A stretch of 64,000 bases of DNA from Mycobacteriales bacterium (GTDB lineage Bacteria; Actinomycetota; Actinomycetes; BP-191): positions 49,569 to 113,568 of the forward strand of contig DASTMB010000041.1 of NCBI GenBank assembly GCA_035714365.1. The letters are read 5' to 3'. The notes under the pieces are model-generated. The model made no database searches and had not been told where the DNA came from. It saw only the letters and a program-made list of their open reading frames with translations. Positions within the stretch are counted from its first letter, which is position 1. Each line of letters begins with the position of its first letter. Both the position numbers and the translations under genes were made by a program. Below are positions 38,099 to 46,247 of this stretch, piece after piece.

Positions 38099-38311
38099 AT
38101 GCGCTCGTACAACGCAGCCCGCCGTCGGCTCGTCAGGTCGGCCGTGGTCGGCGCCGCGCTCGCGGCCGTCACGTCGTTGACGCCGGTGGCGGCGACCAGC
38201 GCCTCGGCGGCGGTCAGCCCGACGAAGCTCTGCGCCGACCACGGGGGCGTCGACATCGTCGGCAAGGGCTGGGTGAGCTGCATGGACGGCGAGGCGTTCC
38301 ACCTCTCCTAG
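38099..38311 (+). CDS. Small secreted peptide
   Basis: The 70-residue protein has a twin-arginine-like or long Sec signal (ARRRLVRSAVVGAALAAVTSLTPVAATSASA). The predicted mature peptide of about 32 residues has two cysteines (KLCADHGG ... WVSCMDGE), which could form a disulphide. ATGAGGATC upstream gives a ribosome-binding site. It is followed by a strong terminator, so it is a single-gene unit. I do not know the family. Confidence 0.65.
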   Translation: MRSYNAARRRLVRSAVVGAALAAVTSLTPVAATSASAAVSPTKLCADHGGVDIVGKGWVSCMDGEAFHLS

Positions 38312-38326
38312 CGGCTCCGCGGAACG

Positions 38327-38358
38327 CGAAGGCCCGTCCCCTCGGGGACGGGCCTTCG
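38327..38358. terminator. Bidirectional terminator between secreted peptide and ino1
   Basis: CGAAGGCCCGTCCCC and its exact complement GGGGACGGGCCTTCG flank a 2-base loop: a perfect 15-bp stem between two convergent genes, 15 bases from each stop. The U-runs are short. Confidence 0.85.
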
Positions 38359-38373
38359 TGACGAACAGAGCGG

Positions 38374-39444
38374 CTACTCGCCGGCGATGAACTCCTCGGT
38401 GAGGCGGCGGCACTCGTCGTCGCGGTACTGCTCCGGCGGGCTCTTCATGAAGTACGAGCTCGGCCCGAGCAGCGGGCCGCCGATGCCGCGGTCCTTCGCG
38501 ATCTTGCAGCAGCGGAGCGCGTCGATGACCACGCCGGCGGAGTTCGGGCTGTCCCAGACCTCGAGCTTGTACTCGAGGTTCAGCGGCACGTCGCCGAACG
38601 CCCGGCCCTCGAGACGGACGTACGCCCACTTGCGGTCGTCGAGCCAGCCGACGTAGTCGGACGGGCCGATGTGGACGTTCTTCTTGCCGATGTCGTGCGA
38701 GAGCTGGCTGGTGACGGCCTGCGTCTTGGAGATCTTCTTCGACTCCAGGCGCTCGCGCTCCAGCATGTTCATGAAGTCCATATTGCCGCCGACGTTGAGC
38801 TGCATCGTGCGGTCCAGGATCACGCCCCGGTCCTCGAACAGCTTCGCGAGGACGCGGTGGGTGATCGTCGCGCCGACCTGGCTCTTGATGTCGTCGCCGA
38901 CGATCGGGACGCCCGCGGCGCGGAACTTCTCGGCCCACTCCGGCGTGCCCGCGATGAACACCGGCAGGCAGTTGACGAAGCCGACGCCCGCGTCGATCGC
39001 GCACTGCGCGTAGAAGCGCGCGGCGTCCTCCGAGCCGACCGGCAGGTAGCAGACGAGCACGTCGGCCCGGCTGTCCTTGAGCGCCTGGACGACGTTCACC
39101 GGCTCGGCGTCGGACTCCTCGACCATCTCGCGGTAGTACTTGCCGAGGCCGTCGAGCGTGTGCCCGCGCTGCACCTCGACGTTCAGCGGCGGCACGTCGG
39201 CGAGCTTGATGGTGTTGTTCTCGCTGGCGAAGATCGCCTCGGAGAGGTCGCGACCGACCTTCTTCCCGTCGACGTCGAACGCCGCGACGAACTCGATGTC
39301 GCGGACGTGGTAGCCGCCGACCTCGACGTTCATCAGGCCGGGGACCCGCGAGTCCGGGTCGGCGTCGCGGTAGTACTCGACACCCTGAACGAGCGACGAG
39401 GCGCAGTTGCCGACGCCCACGATGGCGACGCGTACCGAGCCCAT
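38374..39444 (-). CDS. ino1: Inositol-3-phosphate synthase
   Basis: Converts glucose 6-phosphate to 1L-myo-inositol 3-phosphate, the entry to phosphatidylinositol and mycothiol in actinobacteria. The 356 residues open with the NAD motif [34 protein letters not shown] and the C-terminal [26 protein letters not shown] complete the bacterial type signature. AAAGGGAGC is 5 bases before the ATG. It lies directly downstream of the PadR regulator, as in mycobacteria (Rv0046c-Rv0047c). Confidence 0.96.
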   Translation of the reverse strand: MGSVRVAIVGVGNCASSLVQGVEYYRDADPDSRVPGLMNVEVGGYHVRDIEFVAAFDVDGKKVGRDLSEAIFASENNTIKLADVPPLNVEVQRGHTLDGLGKYYREMVEESDAEPVNVVQALKDSRADVLVCYLPVGSEDAARFYAQCAIDAGVGFVNCLPVFIAGTPEWAEKFRAAGVPIVGDDIKSQVGATITHRVLAKLFEDRGVILDRTMQLNVGGNMDFMNMLERERLESKKISKTQAVTSQLSHDIGKKNVHIGPSDYVGWLDDRKWAYVRLEGRAFGDVPLNLEYKLEVWDSPNSAGVVIDALRCCKIAKDRGIGGPLLGPSSYFMKSPPEQYRDDECRRLTEEFIAGE

Positions 39445-39481
39445 GCGGTGCTCCCTTTGCTTCAAGTCGGTGGTTTCTGGG

Positions 39482-40012
39482 TCAGGCCTGCTTGGTGCGT
39501 TCGCTGGCGATCAGCTCGTTCAGCCAGCGGACCTCGCGCTCCACGGACTCCAGCCCGTGCTCCTGCAACGCGAGGGTGTACGCGTCGAGCTTCTCCCGGG
39601 TCCGCTGCAGCCCGGCCCGGAAGCCGGCGCTGCGCTCCTCGAGCCGGTTGCGCCGGCCCTCGAGGATGCGGATCCGGGTGTCGGCGTCGGTCTGCGCGAA
39701 GAACGCGAAGTGCACGCCGAACGTCTCGTCCTCCCACTGGGAGGGCCCGCCCTCGGCAAGGAGCTCCTGGAAGTGCTCCTTGCCCTCGGCGGTGAGCTTG
39801 TAGACGACCTTGCCGCGGCGGCCGGGGCCGACCGCGCCGGCGGTGTCCTTGGTGATCCAGCCGTGCTGCTCCATGCGGTTCAGGCACGGGTACAGCGAGC
39901 CGTACGAGAACGCCCGGAAGTGCCCGAGCATGAGGTTGAGCCGCTTGCGCAGCTCGTACCCGTGCAGCGGCGACTCGTGCAGCAGGCCGAGGACGGCGAA
40001 CTCGAGAACCAT
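39482..40012 (-). CDS. PadR family transcriptional regulator
   Basis: The 176 residues have a PadR winged helix at about 1-85 ([24 protein letters not shown] ... [18 protein letters not shown] ... [15 protein letters not shown]) and a C-terminal helical dimerisation domain. It is upstream of ino1 with 37 bases between and divergent from the DUF5318-ponA pair. The A/T-rich dyad at 40049-40084 next to its own start is the likely operator, implying autoregulation and possibly control of ino1 and ponA. Confidence 0.92.
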   Translation of the reverse strand: MVLEFAVLGLLHESPLHGYELRKRLNLMLGHFRAFSYGSLYPCLNRMEQHGWITKDTAGAVGPGRRGKVVYKLTAEGKEHFQELLAEGGPSQWEDETFGVHFAFFAQTDADTRIRILEGRRNRLEERSAGFRAGLQRTREKLDAYTLALQEHGLESVEREVRWLNELIASERTKQA

Positions 40013-40048
40013 GAGCGCCGCCCCTCTCGTTACGGTCCGTGTGCTTCT

Positions 40049-40084
40049 CGATACATCGGAGTGACGTATCGATCCGATATATCG
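40049..40084. promoter_or_regulatory. Putative PadR operator
   Basis: CGATACATCGG and CCGATATATCG form an inverted repeat (10 of 11 bases complementary) around a 14-base centre that holds a further GTATCGAT. It is the only A/T-rich stretch in the 180-base divergent region and lies 37 bases upstream of the padR start. Confidence 0.65.
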
Positions 40085-40192
40085 CACCGTACGTCCGACC
40101 GCACCGCCCGTCAACTCGACACGGTCCGCGGCGCGTGTCGGCGGCGCGCCGTTCCGGATGCCAGCGCGGGCGGGCGGCGTTAGCCTCGAACG

Positions 40193-40594
40193 ATGCTCCG
40201 GACGCAGCGCGCCACGGTGGAGTACGGCCTCGCGCGCCGTGCCGCCCTGTACGAGCTGTTCTCCGGCCGCGCGTCGACCATGGACGTCTGCGACGCGCAC
40301 CCGTACCTGCTCCGCGCCGCGAAGTACCACGGCGAGCCGACGACCGAGCCGTGCCCGGTCTGCAAGAAGGGGCCGCTGATCCACGTCACCTACACCTACG
40401 GCGACGTGTTCAAGGAGACGTCCGGCCGGGTGCGCGCCACCGCCGAGCTGGCGGCGCTGGAACGCGAGCACCCCGAGTTCCGCGTCTACGTGGTCGAGGT
40501 GTGCCGCGACTGCGCCTGGAACCATCTGGTCTCGAGCTTCGTCCTGGGGACGAACGGCCTGCGCGCGCGCCGCGCGACGCAGGCGCAGCGGTAG
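40193..40594 (+). CDS. DUF5318 family protein
   Basis: The 133 residues carry two CxxC pairs, PCPVCKKG (about 61-66) and VCRDCAWNH (about 103-110), suggesting a zinc ribbon. RTQRATVEYGLARRAAL at the N-terminus is the conserved family start. TAGCCT is six bases before the ATG with no Shine-Dalgarno sequence, so the mRNA is probably leaderless. It precedes ponA as the orthologue Rv0049 precedes ponA1. Function unknown. Confidence 0.85.
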   Translation: MLRTQRATVEYGLARRAALYELFSGRASTMDVCDAHPYLLRAAKYHGEPTTEPCPVCKKGPLIHVTYTYGDVFKETSGRVRATAELAALEREHPEFRVYVVEVCRDCAWNHLVSSFVLGTNGLRARRATQAQR

Positions 40595-40639
40595 CCGCCA
40601 CGGTTGGCGATCTTCACGGTAGGGCAGCATGTCGTCACG

Positions 40640-42835
40640 ATGAGTACCTCAGCGTCCGCGCGCGCGCCGCGCGCCAAGGCTTCCGGTGGCAACTGGCTGG
40701 TCCGTCGCTGGCGGTCGCTGCCGCCCCGCGGGCGGCGGGTGTTCGCGATCGCGGTGGTGTCGCTGTTCGTGGCGGTCGTCGCGCTCGTCGGCACCGCGTA
40801 CGCGACGGCGAAGGTGCCGAAGCCGAGCGACCTCGACAACAAGCAGGCGACGGTGATCCTCTACCGCGACGGCTCGGTGCTGGGCCAGATCGCGAAGGAG
40901 AACCGCACCGACGTGCCGCTCGCCGACGTGCCGCCGCACGTGCGGGACGCGGTGCTCGCCGCCGAGGACCGCGGCTACTACAAGCACTCCGGCATCTCGG
41001 TCACCGGCATCGCGCGGGCGGCGTTCCAGGACGTGTTCGGCCACGGCGCGAAGCAGGGCGGCTCGACCATCACCCAGCAGTACGCGCGGAACAAGTTCCT
41101 CAGCCAGCACCGCACGTTCGCCCGCAAGTTCCGCGAGTCGATCATCGCGGTGAAGCTGGACCGCAAGTACTCGAAGGACCAGGTCCTCGAGTGGTACCTC
41201 AACACCATCTACTTCGGCCGCGGCGCGTACGGCGTCGAGGCCGCGTCGCAGACCTACTTCGGCGTCCACGCCAAGCAGCTCACCGTCGAGCAGGGCGCGG
41301 TGCTCGCCGCGCTGATCCGCTCCCCCGAGGGCGGCGACCCGGCGATCGCGCCGAACACCGCGCACCGCCGCTGGCAGGCCGTCCTCGACGGCATGGTCGA
41401 GATGAAGAGGCTGCCGAAGGAGAAGGCGGCCGGCGCGAAGTACCCCGCGATCCGCGACCGCCGCGCCCGCGCCGGCAGCGCCGGCAACGGCACCGGCGCC
41501 GGACCCACCGGCTACATCATCGAGGCCGTCCGCAACGAGCTCCGTTCCCACGGCTTCGGCAACGCCGAGATCGACAGCGGCGGCCTGCGCGTCACCACCA
41601 CGCTCGACCGCAAGCGCCAGGACAACGCCGTCAAGGCCGTGACCGGCGTGCTGGACGACCCGGCGAAGGACCCGCACGCCGCGCTCGTCGCGATCCAGCC
41701 CGGCACCGGCCAGGTCGTCGCCATGTACGGCGGCCGCGACTACGGCGGCAAGGGTGAGAAGAGCTACATCAACTACGCGCTGAACGAGCGGCAGCCCGGC
41801 TCGTCGTTCAAGCCGTTCGTGCTCGCCGCCGCGCTGGACGACGGCATTAGCCTCAAGAGCACCTGGGACGGCCACTCGCCGCAGACGTTCGCGAACTACC
41901 CGGTCCACAACTTCGGCGACGAGCAGTTCGGCCGCATCGACCTGGTCCAGGCCACCGCCCACTCGGTCAACACCGTGTACGTGCCGCTCGGCATGAAGGT
42001 CGGCTTCGACAAGACGATGGAGACCGCCCACCGGCTCGGCATCCCCGACGGCGTCACCTGCAACGACCACAAGGACGCGACGATCTACCTCGGCACCTGC
42101 GAGATCGCGCCGGTGGACGAGGCGGCGTCGTTCGCGACGTTCGCCGCGAAGGGGAAGGCCGCCGGCTGGCACCTCGTCACCGAGGTGAAGGACCGCAAGG
42201 GCCACCGCGCGTACGCCGCCAAGGTCGAGCGGCGCGAGGCGCTCAGCGAGGGCGAGGCCGCGGACGCGATCTACGCGATGCGCGCCGTGGTCGAGCAGGG
42301 CACCGCCCGCTCCGCCGCCCTCGGCCGCCCCGCCGCCGGCAAGACCGGCACCACCAGCGACAACACCAACGCCTGGTTCTCCGGCTTCGTCCCGCAGCTC
42401 GCCGCCACCGTCTGGATGGGGTACGAGCCGAAGCCCGGCAGCGGCATCGCGCCGTTGAAGAACCTGCACGGCTACTACGAGGTCACCGGCGGCACGCTGC
42501 CCGCGAAGATCTGGCACGAGTTCATGGCGGCGGCTCTCGAGGGTGTCCCCGTCGAGGACTTCCCGCCGCCGGTGTTCGGCGGCCACGCCGTGAACCCGGC
42601 CCCGAGCACCTCCGCCACGCCCACGCCGTCGGCCACCGCGACGCCGACCGCCACCCCGTCGGCGACGCCCACGGCCGAGGTCACCGTGACGGTCGAGCCG
42701 ACGGTGGTCCCGACGCTCGAGACGAAGTCCCCGAAGCCCACCAAGACGGAGACGACCACCGCGCCACCGCCGTCGGACTCCCCGACCCCGGCGCCCGCCA
42801 GCCAGGCGCCGGCGTCGGGTGCGCCGCCTGGCTGA
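40640..42835 (+). CDS. ponA: Class A penicillin-binding protein (PonA1 type)
   Basis: Bifunctional peptidoglycan synthase, 731 residues. A basic cytoplasmic tip and one span (about 35-58) are followed by the GT51 glycosyltransferase domain with AAEDRGYYKHSG (catalytic Glu), GGSTITQQYARN and the RKFRESIIAVKLDRKYSKD block. The transpeptidase domain has SSFKPF (active-site Ser), SVN and KTGTT. The tail from about 655 is Pro/Thr/Ser-rich. The ATG at 40640 was chosen because upstream starts add residues before the basic tip that are not conserved. Confidence 0.95.
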   Translation: MSTSASARAPRAKASGGNWLVRRWRSLPPRGRRVFAIAVVSLFVAVVALVGTAYATAKVPKPSDLDNKQATVILYRDGSVLGQIAKENRTDVPLADVPPHVRDAVLAAEDRGYYKHSGISVTGIARAAFQDVFGHGAKQGGSTITQQYARNKFLSQHRTFARKFRESIIAVKLDRKYSKDQVLEWYLNTIYFGRGAYGVEAASQTYFGVHAKQLTVEQGAVLAALIRSPEGGDPAIAPNTAHRRWQAVLDGMVEMKRLPKEKAAGAKYPAIRDRRARAGSAGNGTGAGPTGYIIEAVRNELRSHGFGNAEIDSGGLRVTTTLDRKRQDNAVKAVTGVLDDPAKDPHAALVAIQPGTGQVVAMYGGRDYGGKGEKSYINYALNERQPGSSFKPFVLAAALDDGISLKSTWDGHSPQTFANYPVHNFGDEQFGRIDLVQATAHSVNTVYVPLGMKVGFDKTMETAHRLGIPDGVTCNDHKDATIYLGTCEIAPVDEAASFATFAAKGKAAGWHLVTEVKDRKGHRAYAAKVERREALSEGEAADAIYAMRAVVEQGTARSAALGRPAAGKTGTTSDNTNAWFSGFVPQLAATVWMGYEPKPGSGIAPLKNLHGYYEVTGGTLPAKIWHEFMAAALEGVPVEDFPPPVFGGHAVNPAPSTSATPTPSATATPTATPSATPTAEVTVTVEPTVVPTLETKSPKPTKTETTTAPPPSDSPTPAPASQAPASGAPPG

Positions 42836-42842
42836 CGCCGAC

Positions 42843-42912
42843 GCCCCCTGCCGCTCCCGCTAGTTCCGCGCCGCTGCGCGGCGCTCCCTCAGTCGCGGGA
42901 GCGGCAGGGGGC
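42843..42912. repeat. Nested inverted repeat (18-bp outer stem, 7-bp inner stem)
   Basis: GCCCCCTGCCGCTCCCGC at 42843-42860 is exactly complementary to 42895-42912. Inside lies GCGCCGC-TGC-GCGGCGC at 42868-42884. It sits 7 bases after the ponA stop and could terminate transcription, but no T-tract follows. Related sequence occurs at 17791-17819 and 56683-56697, so it may be a dispersed REP-like repeat. Confidence 0.75.
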
Positions 42913-42974
42913 ATCGTCGTCTCTCCCCGTGCGGTCCCGTGCAGAGCGCCGTCCGGTCGGGCACGATGCGGGGC

Positions 42975-44363
42975 ATGCCCGTGCGTGCCGACGAGATCTC
43001 GCCGCCGTCCCACACCGACCCCGTCGTGCGGGGGGCGACCACGATCGTCGGGGGGCCGGTCGGGAAGCACGCGCGGCTGGGGGCGGCGACGTTCTGGACG
43101 CCGGCGCGGGTGCTGGTGTCGCTGGCGATGCTGACGTTCACGCTCGGGTTCGTCATGAAGGCCCCGTGCCGGGGGCACGCATGGACCAACCACTACCAGT
43201 ACACGCGGCTGTGCTACTCCGACGTGTACGCGCTGTACTTCAGCGAGGGCATCGCCGACGGGAAGGTGCCGTACCGGGACCACCCGGTGGAGTACCCGGC
43301 CGTCATCGGCGGGCTGATGTGGGGCGCCGGGACGCTCTCCGACGACGCCACCGACTTCTTCGACGTCACCGCCGGGATGCTGCTCGTCTGCGCGGTGGCG
43401 ACCGTCGGGCTCACCGCCGGGAGCGCCGGGCGGCGGCCGTGGGACGCGGCGCTGGTCGCGCTGGCACCCGGGCTGCTGCTGCACGGCACCACCAACTGGG
43501 ACCTCGCCGCCGTCGCGCTTGCCGCCGGCGGCCTCTACGCCTGGTCGCGAAGACAGCCGGAGGTCTCCGGGCTGCTCCTCGGGCTGGCGATCGCCACCAA
43601 GCTCTACCCGGTGCTGTTCGTCGTCGGGCTGTTCTTCCTCTGCGTCCGCGCCGGGCGCTGGGTCGAGTGGCTGCGGATGGCGGCCGTGGCGGCCGGCGCG
43701 ACGCTGCTCGCGTACCTGCCGGTCGTCGCGATCGCGAACAAGTTCGAGGTGGAGGCGTGCGGGCACAAGGTCGTGCAGCCTGCCTGGCAGCAGTTCTTCA
43801 CGCTCAACCGCTGCCGCGGCGCCGACTGGGACTCCGTCGCGTTCGCCGTCAACCACCTCACCGGCCGCAGCCTCGGCCTCGACGCGCTGAACCGCGTCAC
43901 CGCGCTCGCCACCCTCGCCGTCGTCGCCGGTGTGGGGCTGCTCGTCGTCACCGCGCCCCGGCGGCCCCGGGTCGCGCAGGTGCTGTTCCTGCTGGTGGCC
44001 GGGTTCCTGCTCGTGAACAAGGTGTTCTCACCGCAGTACACCCTCTGGCTGATCCCGCTCGCGGCGCTCGCCCGCCCGCGCTGGGGCGCGTTCCTCGCCT
44101 GGCAGGGCGCGGAGATCCTCGTGCTGTTCACCCGCTTCTACTACTTCGTCAACTACGACAACCCGGCGCAGGGCATCGACGGCGACTGGTTCGTCGGGGC
44201 GGTGCTGCTCCGCGACGCGCTGCTGCTCCTCGTCGTGGCGCTGGTCGTCCGCGAGATCCTCCAGCCGTTCCACGACGTCGTCCGCCGCGACGGCGAGGAC
44301 GACCCGGCCGGCGGCGTGCTCGACGGCGCGTTCGACCGGCGGGACGCGGTCGCCACCGCATGA
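42975..44363 (+). CDS. GT87-family membrane glycosyltransferase (DUF2029)
   Basis: Polytopic GT-C type enzyme of 462 residues with about ten hydrophobic segments. The catalytic acidic residues are expected in the first outer loop (YSDVYALYFSEGIADGKVPYRDHPVEYP), and the GT87 pattern ATKLYPVLFVVGLFFL and NKVFSPQYTLWLIPLAAL are present. It is the counterpart of mycobacterial Rv0051 after ponA1. Family members add mannose or arabinose from polyprenyl-phosphate donors; the acceptor here is unknown. Overlaps the next gene by ATGA. Confidence 0.86.
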   Translation: MPVRADEISPPSHTDPVVRGATTIVGGPVGKHARLGAATFWTPARVLVSLAMLTFTLGFVMKAPCRGHAWTNHYQYTRLCYSDVYALYFSEGIADGKVPYRDHPVEYPAVIGGLMWGAGTLSDDATDFFDVTAGMLLVCAVATVGLTAGSAGRRPWDAALVALAPGLLLHGTTNWDLAAVALAAGGLYAWSRRQPEVSGLLLGLAIATKLYPVLFVVGLFFLCVRAGRWVEWLRMAAVAAGATLLAYLPVVAIANKFEVEACGHKVVQPAWQQFFTLNRCRGADWDSVAFAVNHLTGRSLGLDALNRVTALATLAVVAGVGLLVVTAPRRPRVAQVLFLLVAGFLLVNKVFSPQYTLWLIPLAALARPRWGAFLAWQGAEILVLFTRFYYFVNYDNPAQGIDGDWFVGAVLLRDALLLLVVALVVREILQPFHDVVRRDGEDDPAGGVLDGAFDRRDAVATA

Positions 44364-45538
44364 CCACGGTCGCCACCCGCCCGGCCCGCGCGCGGCACGC
44401 CGCCGGCGCCCGCGTCACGGCGTGGACGGCGGCCTGGGAGGCGTTGCCGATCTGGCTCGCCAGCCGGGTCGCCGTCGCCCTCGCCGGCCTCGCCGGCGCG
44501 TGGGTGCTCCAGGGCCGCAACGCCCGCAACGTCGAGCCGTGGCTGCACCTGTGGCAGCACTGGGACGCCGACCTGTTCGTCAAGGTCGCGCGGTTCGGCT
44601 ACCCGCCGACCACCGCGTACCCGGACCGCACCGAGGTCGACTTCCCCGCCATGCCGATCGCGCTGCGGGTCGCGCACGTCCTCACCGGCAACTGGACCGC
44701 CGCCGGCCTGCTCGTCTCGCTCGTCGCGGGCGGCGTCGCCGCCTGCGCGCTCTACCACCTCGCCGCCCGCGCCGACGGCCCCGTCGCCGGCCGGCACGCG
44801 GTGATCTACCTCGTCTGCTTCCCGTACGCCGTGTTCCTCTTCGCCGGCTACTCCGAGGCGCTGTTCCTCGCGTTCGCGACCACCTCGTGGGTGTTCGCGA
44901 AGCAACGCCGCTGGGGTCCGGCCGCGCTCTGCTGCGCGGGCGCGTCGTTCACCCGCATCCTCGGCCTCTGCCTCGCGCTCGCGCTGATCCTCGAGTACGT
45001 CATCGCGTCCTGGCGGGCCGACGGCTTCCCGTCGATCTTCCGACCGCACGCCGCCTGGCTGGTTGCGCCGTTCGTCTCCACGGGGACGTTCGTGCTCTAC
45101 ATGCACCGCCGCACCCGGCAGTGGGACTTCTACCAGGAGGCGCAGGAGGCCGGCTGGCACCGGCACCGCGACACGATCGCCAACGGCTTCCGCACCGTCT
45201 TCAACGCCGCCAAGGGACCCGACCAGGCCGGGTTCTACGCGTGGTCGTGGCGCGCCGAGCTCGGCGCGGTGCTGCTCGGCGCGCTGCTCGTGGTGCTGCT
45301 GATCGTCGCCGGCTACTACGCCGAGGCGCTCTACGTCGCGACCAGCACCTACCTGCTCGCCGCGCAGAACTACTACGCCTCGTCGGTGCGCGCCGCGCTC
45401 GTGTGGTTCCCGCTGTACCTGCTGCTGGCCCGCGTCACCGCGCGCCGCCCGGCGCTGCACCCGTGGGTCGTGTCGTTGACGGCGCCGTTGATGGTGGTGT
45501 TCGTGCTCGTCTTCAACCAGGGCGGCTGGGTCGGCTAG
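44360..45538 (+). CDS. PIG-V-like mannosyltransferase family membrane protein
   Basis: The 392 residues have 8-10 membrane spans and match the bacterial PIG-V-like GT-C pattern. HLWQHWDADLFVKVARFGYP (about 54-73) holds the catalytic WD/HWD motif, DFPAMPIALRV follows, and YLVCFPYAVFLFAGYSEALFLAFA is the conserved FPxSFF-like helix. It probably transfers a sugar from a polyprenyl-phosphate donor on the outer face. It is coupled to the GT87 gene and faces a DPM-type synthase that could make the donor. Confidence 0.83.
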   Translation: MTTVATRPARARHAAGARVTAWTAAWEALPIWLASRVAVALAGLAGAWVLQGRNARNVEPWLHLWQHWDADLFVKVARFGYPPTTAYPDRTEVDFPAMPIALRVAHVLTGNWTAAGLLVSLVAGGVAACALYHLAARADGPVAGRHAVIYLVCFPYAVFLFAGYSEALFLAFATTSWVFAKQRRWGPAALCCAGASFTRILGLCLALALILEYVIASWRADGFPSIFRPHAAWLVAPFVSTGTFVLYMHRRTRQWDFYQEAQEAGWHRHRDTIANGFRTVFNAAKGPDQAGFYAWSWRAELGAVLLGALLVVLLIVAGYYAEALYVATSTYLLAAQNYYASSVRAALVWFPLYLLLARVTARRPALHPWVVSLTAPLMVVFVLVFNQGGWVG

Positions 45539-46227
45539 AGCACCCCGAACCGCACCGCGAGCAGCACCCGCAACGCCTCGACGCCGTGCCGCCAGGTGAT
45601 CTTCTTGCCCTCCGCGCGCGTCCGCGACCGGTAGGTGATCGGGATCTCGAACGGCCGGATCCCCCGCTTGAGCAGCTTCGCCGTCAGCTCCGGGTCGGCG
45701 CCGAACCCGTCCTCGCGGATGCGCAGCTCGCGGTACAGCGGCAGCGGCAGCAGCTTGAAGCAGGTCGACAGGTCGGTGATGTAGGCGTTGAACAGCACGT
45801 TGGCGGCCGTCGTCACGAACCGGTTCCCCAGCACGTACCAGTACGTGTATGCGCTGGTGCCGCCGAACACGCGGGTGCCGTAGACGACCTCGGTCTCGCC
45901 GGAGAGCACCGGCTCCAGCAGCTTCGGGATCTGCTCGGGCGGGTACTCGAGGTCCGCGTCGTAGACGAGCAGGTAGTCGCCGGTCGCGTGCTGCGCGGCG
46001 GTGCGGACGGCGGCGCCCTTGCCGCGGTTGCGGGGGTGCCGCGCGACGACGACCCGGTCGTCGGTGCCGGCGAGCGCGGCGACCTTCTCGGCGGTGCCGT
46101 CGGTGCTGCCGTCGTCCACGACGACCAGCTCGACGTCGCACGGGAACGTCACGCCGAGCAGCCGCTTCGCAGCCAGCTCCACCGTGCGCGCCTCGTCGTA
46201 GACGGGCATCAGGACGGACAGCTTCAC
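45535..46227 (-). CDS. GT2 family glycosyltransferase (polyprenyl-phosphate sugar synthase, DPM1-like)
   Basis: Cytosolic GT-A enzyme of 230 residues. The nucleotide-sugar site is SVLMPVYDEARTVELA and VVVDDGSTDGT; the metal-binding DxD is LLVYDADLEYPPEQIP. The end is the DPM-type RAEGKKITWRHGVEALRVLL. No C-terminal membrane spans are present, unlike DPM3-fused types. It probably makes polyprenyl-phosphate-mannose or -glucose, the donor used by GT-C enzymes such as the two convergent neighbours. It overlaps the PIG-V-like gene by four bases tail to tail. Confidence 0.88.
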   Translation of the reverse strand: MKLSVLMPVYDEARTVELAAKRLLGVTFPCDVELVVVDDGSTDGTAEKVAALAGTDDRVVVARHPRNRGKGAAVRTAAQHATGDYLLVYDADLEYPPEQIPKLLEPVLSGETEVVYGTRVFGGTSAYTYWYVLGNRFVTTAANVLFNAYITDLSTCFKLLPLPLYRELRIREDGFGADPELTAKLLKRGIRPFEIPITYRSRTRAEGKKITWRHGVEALRVLLAVRFGVL

Positions 46228-46247
46228 GCCGCCGACGATAGCGGCGG

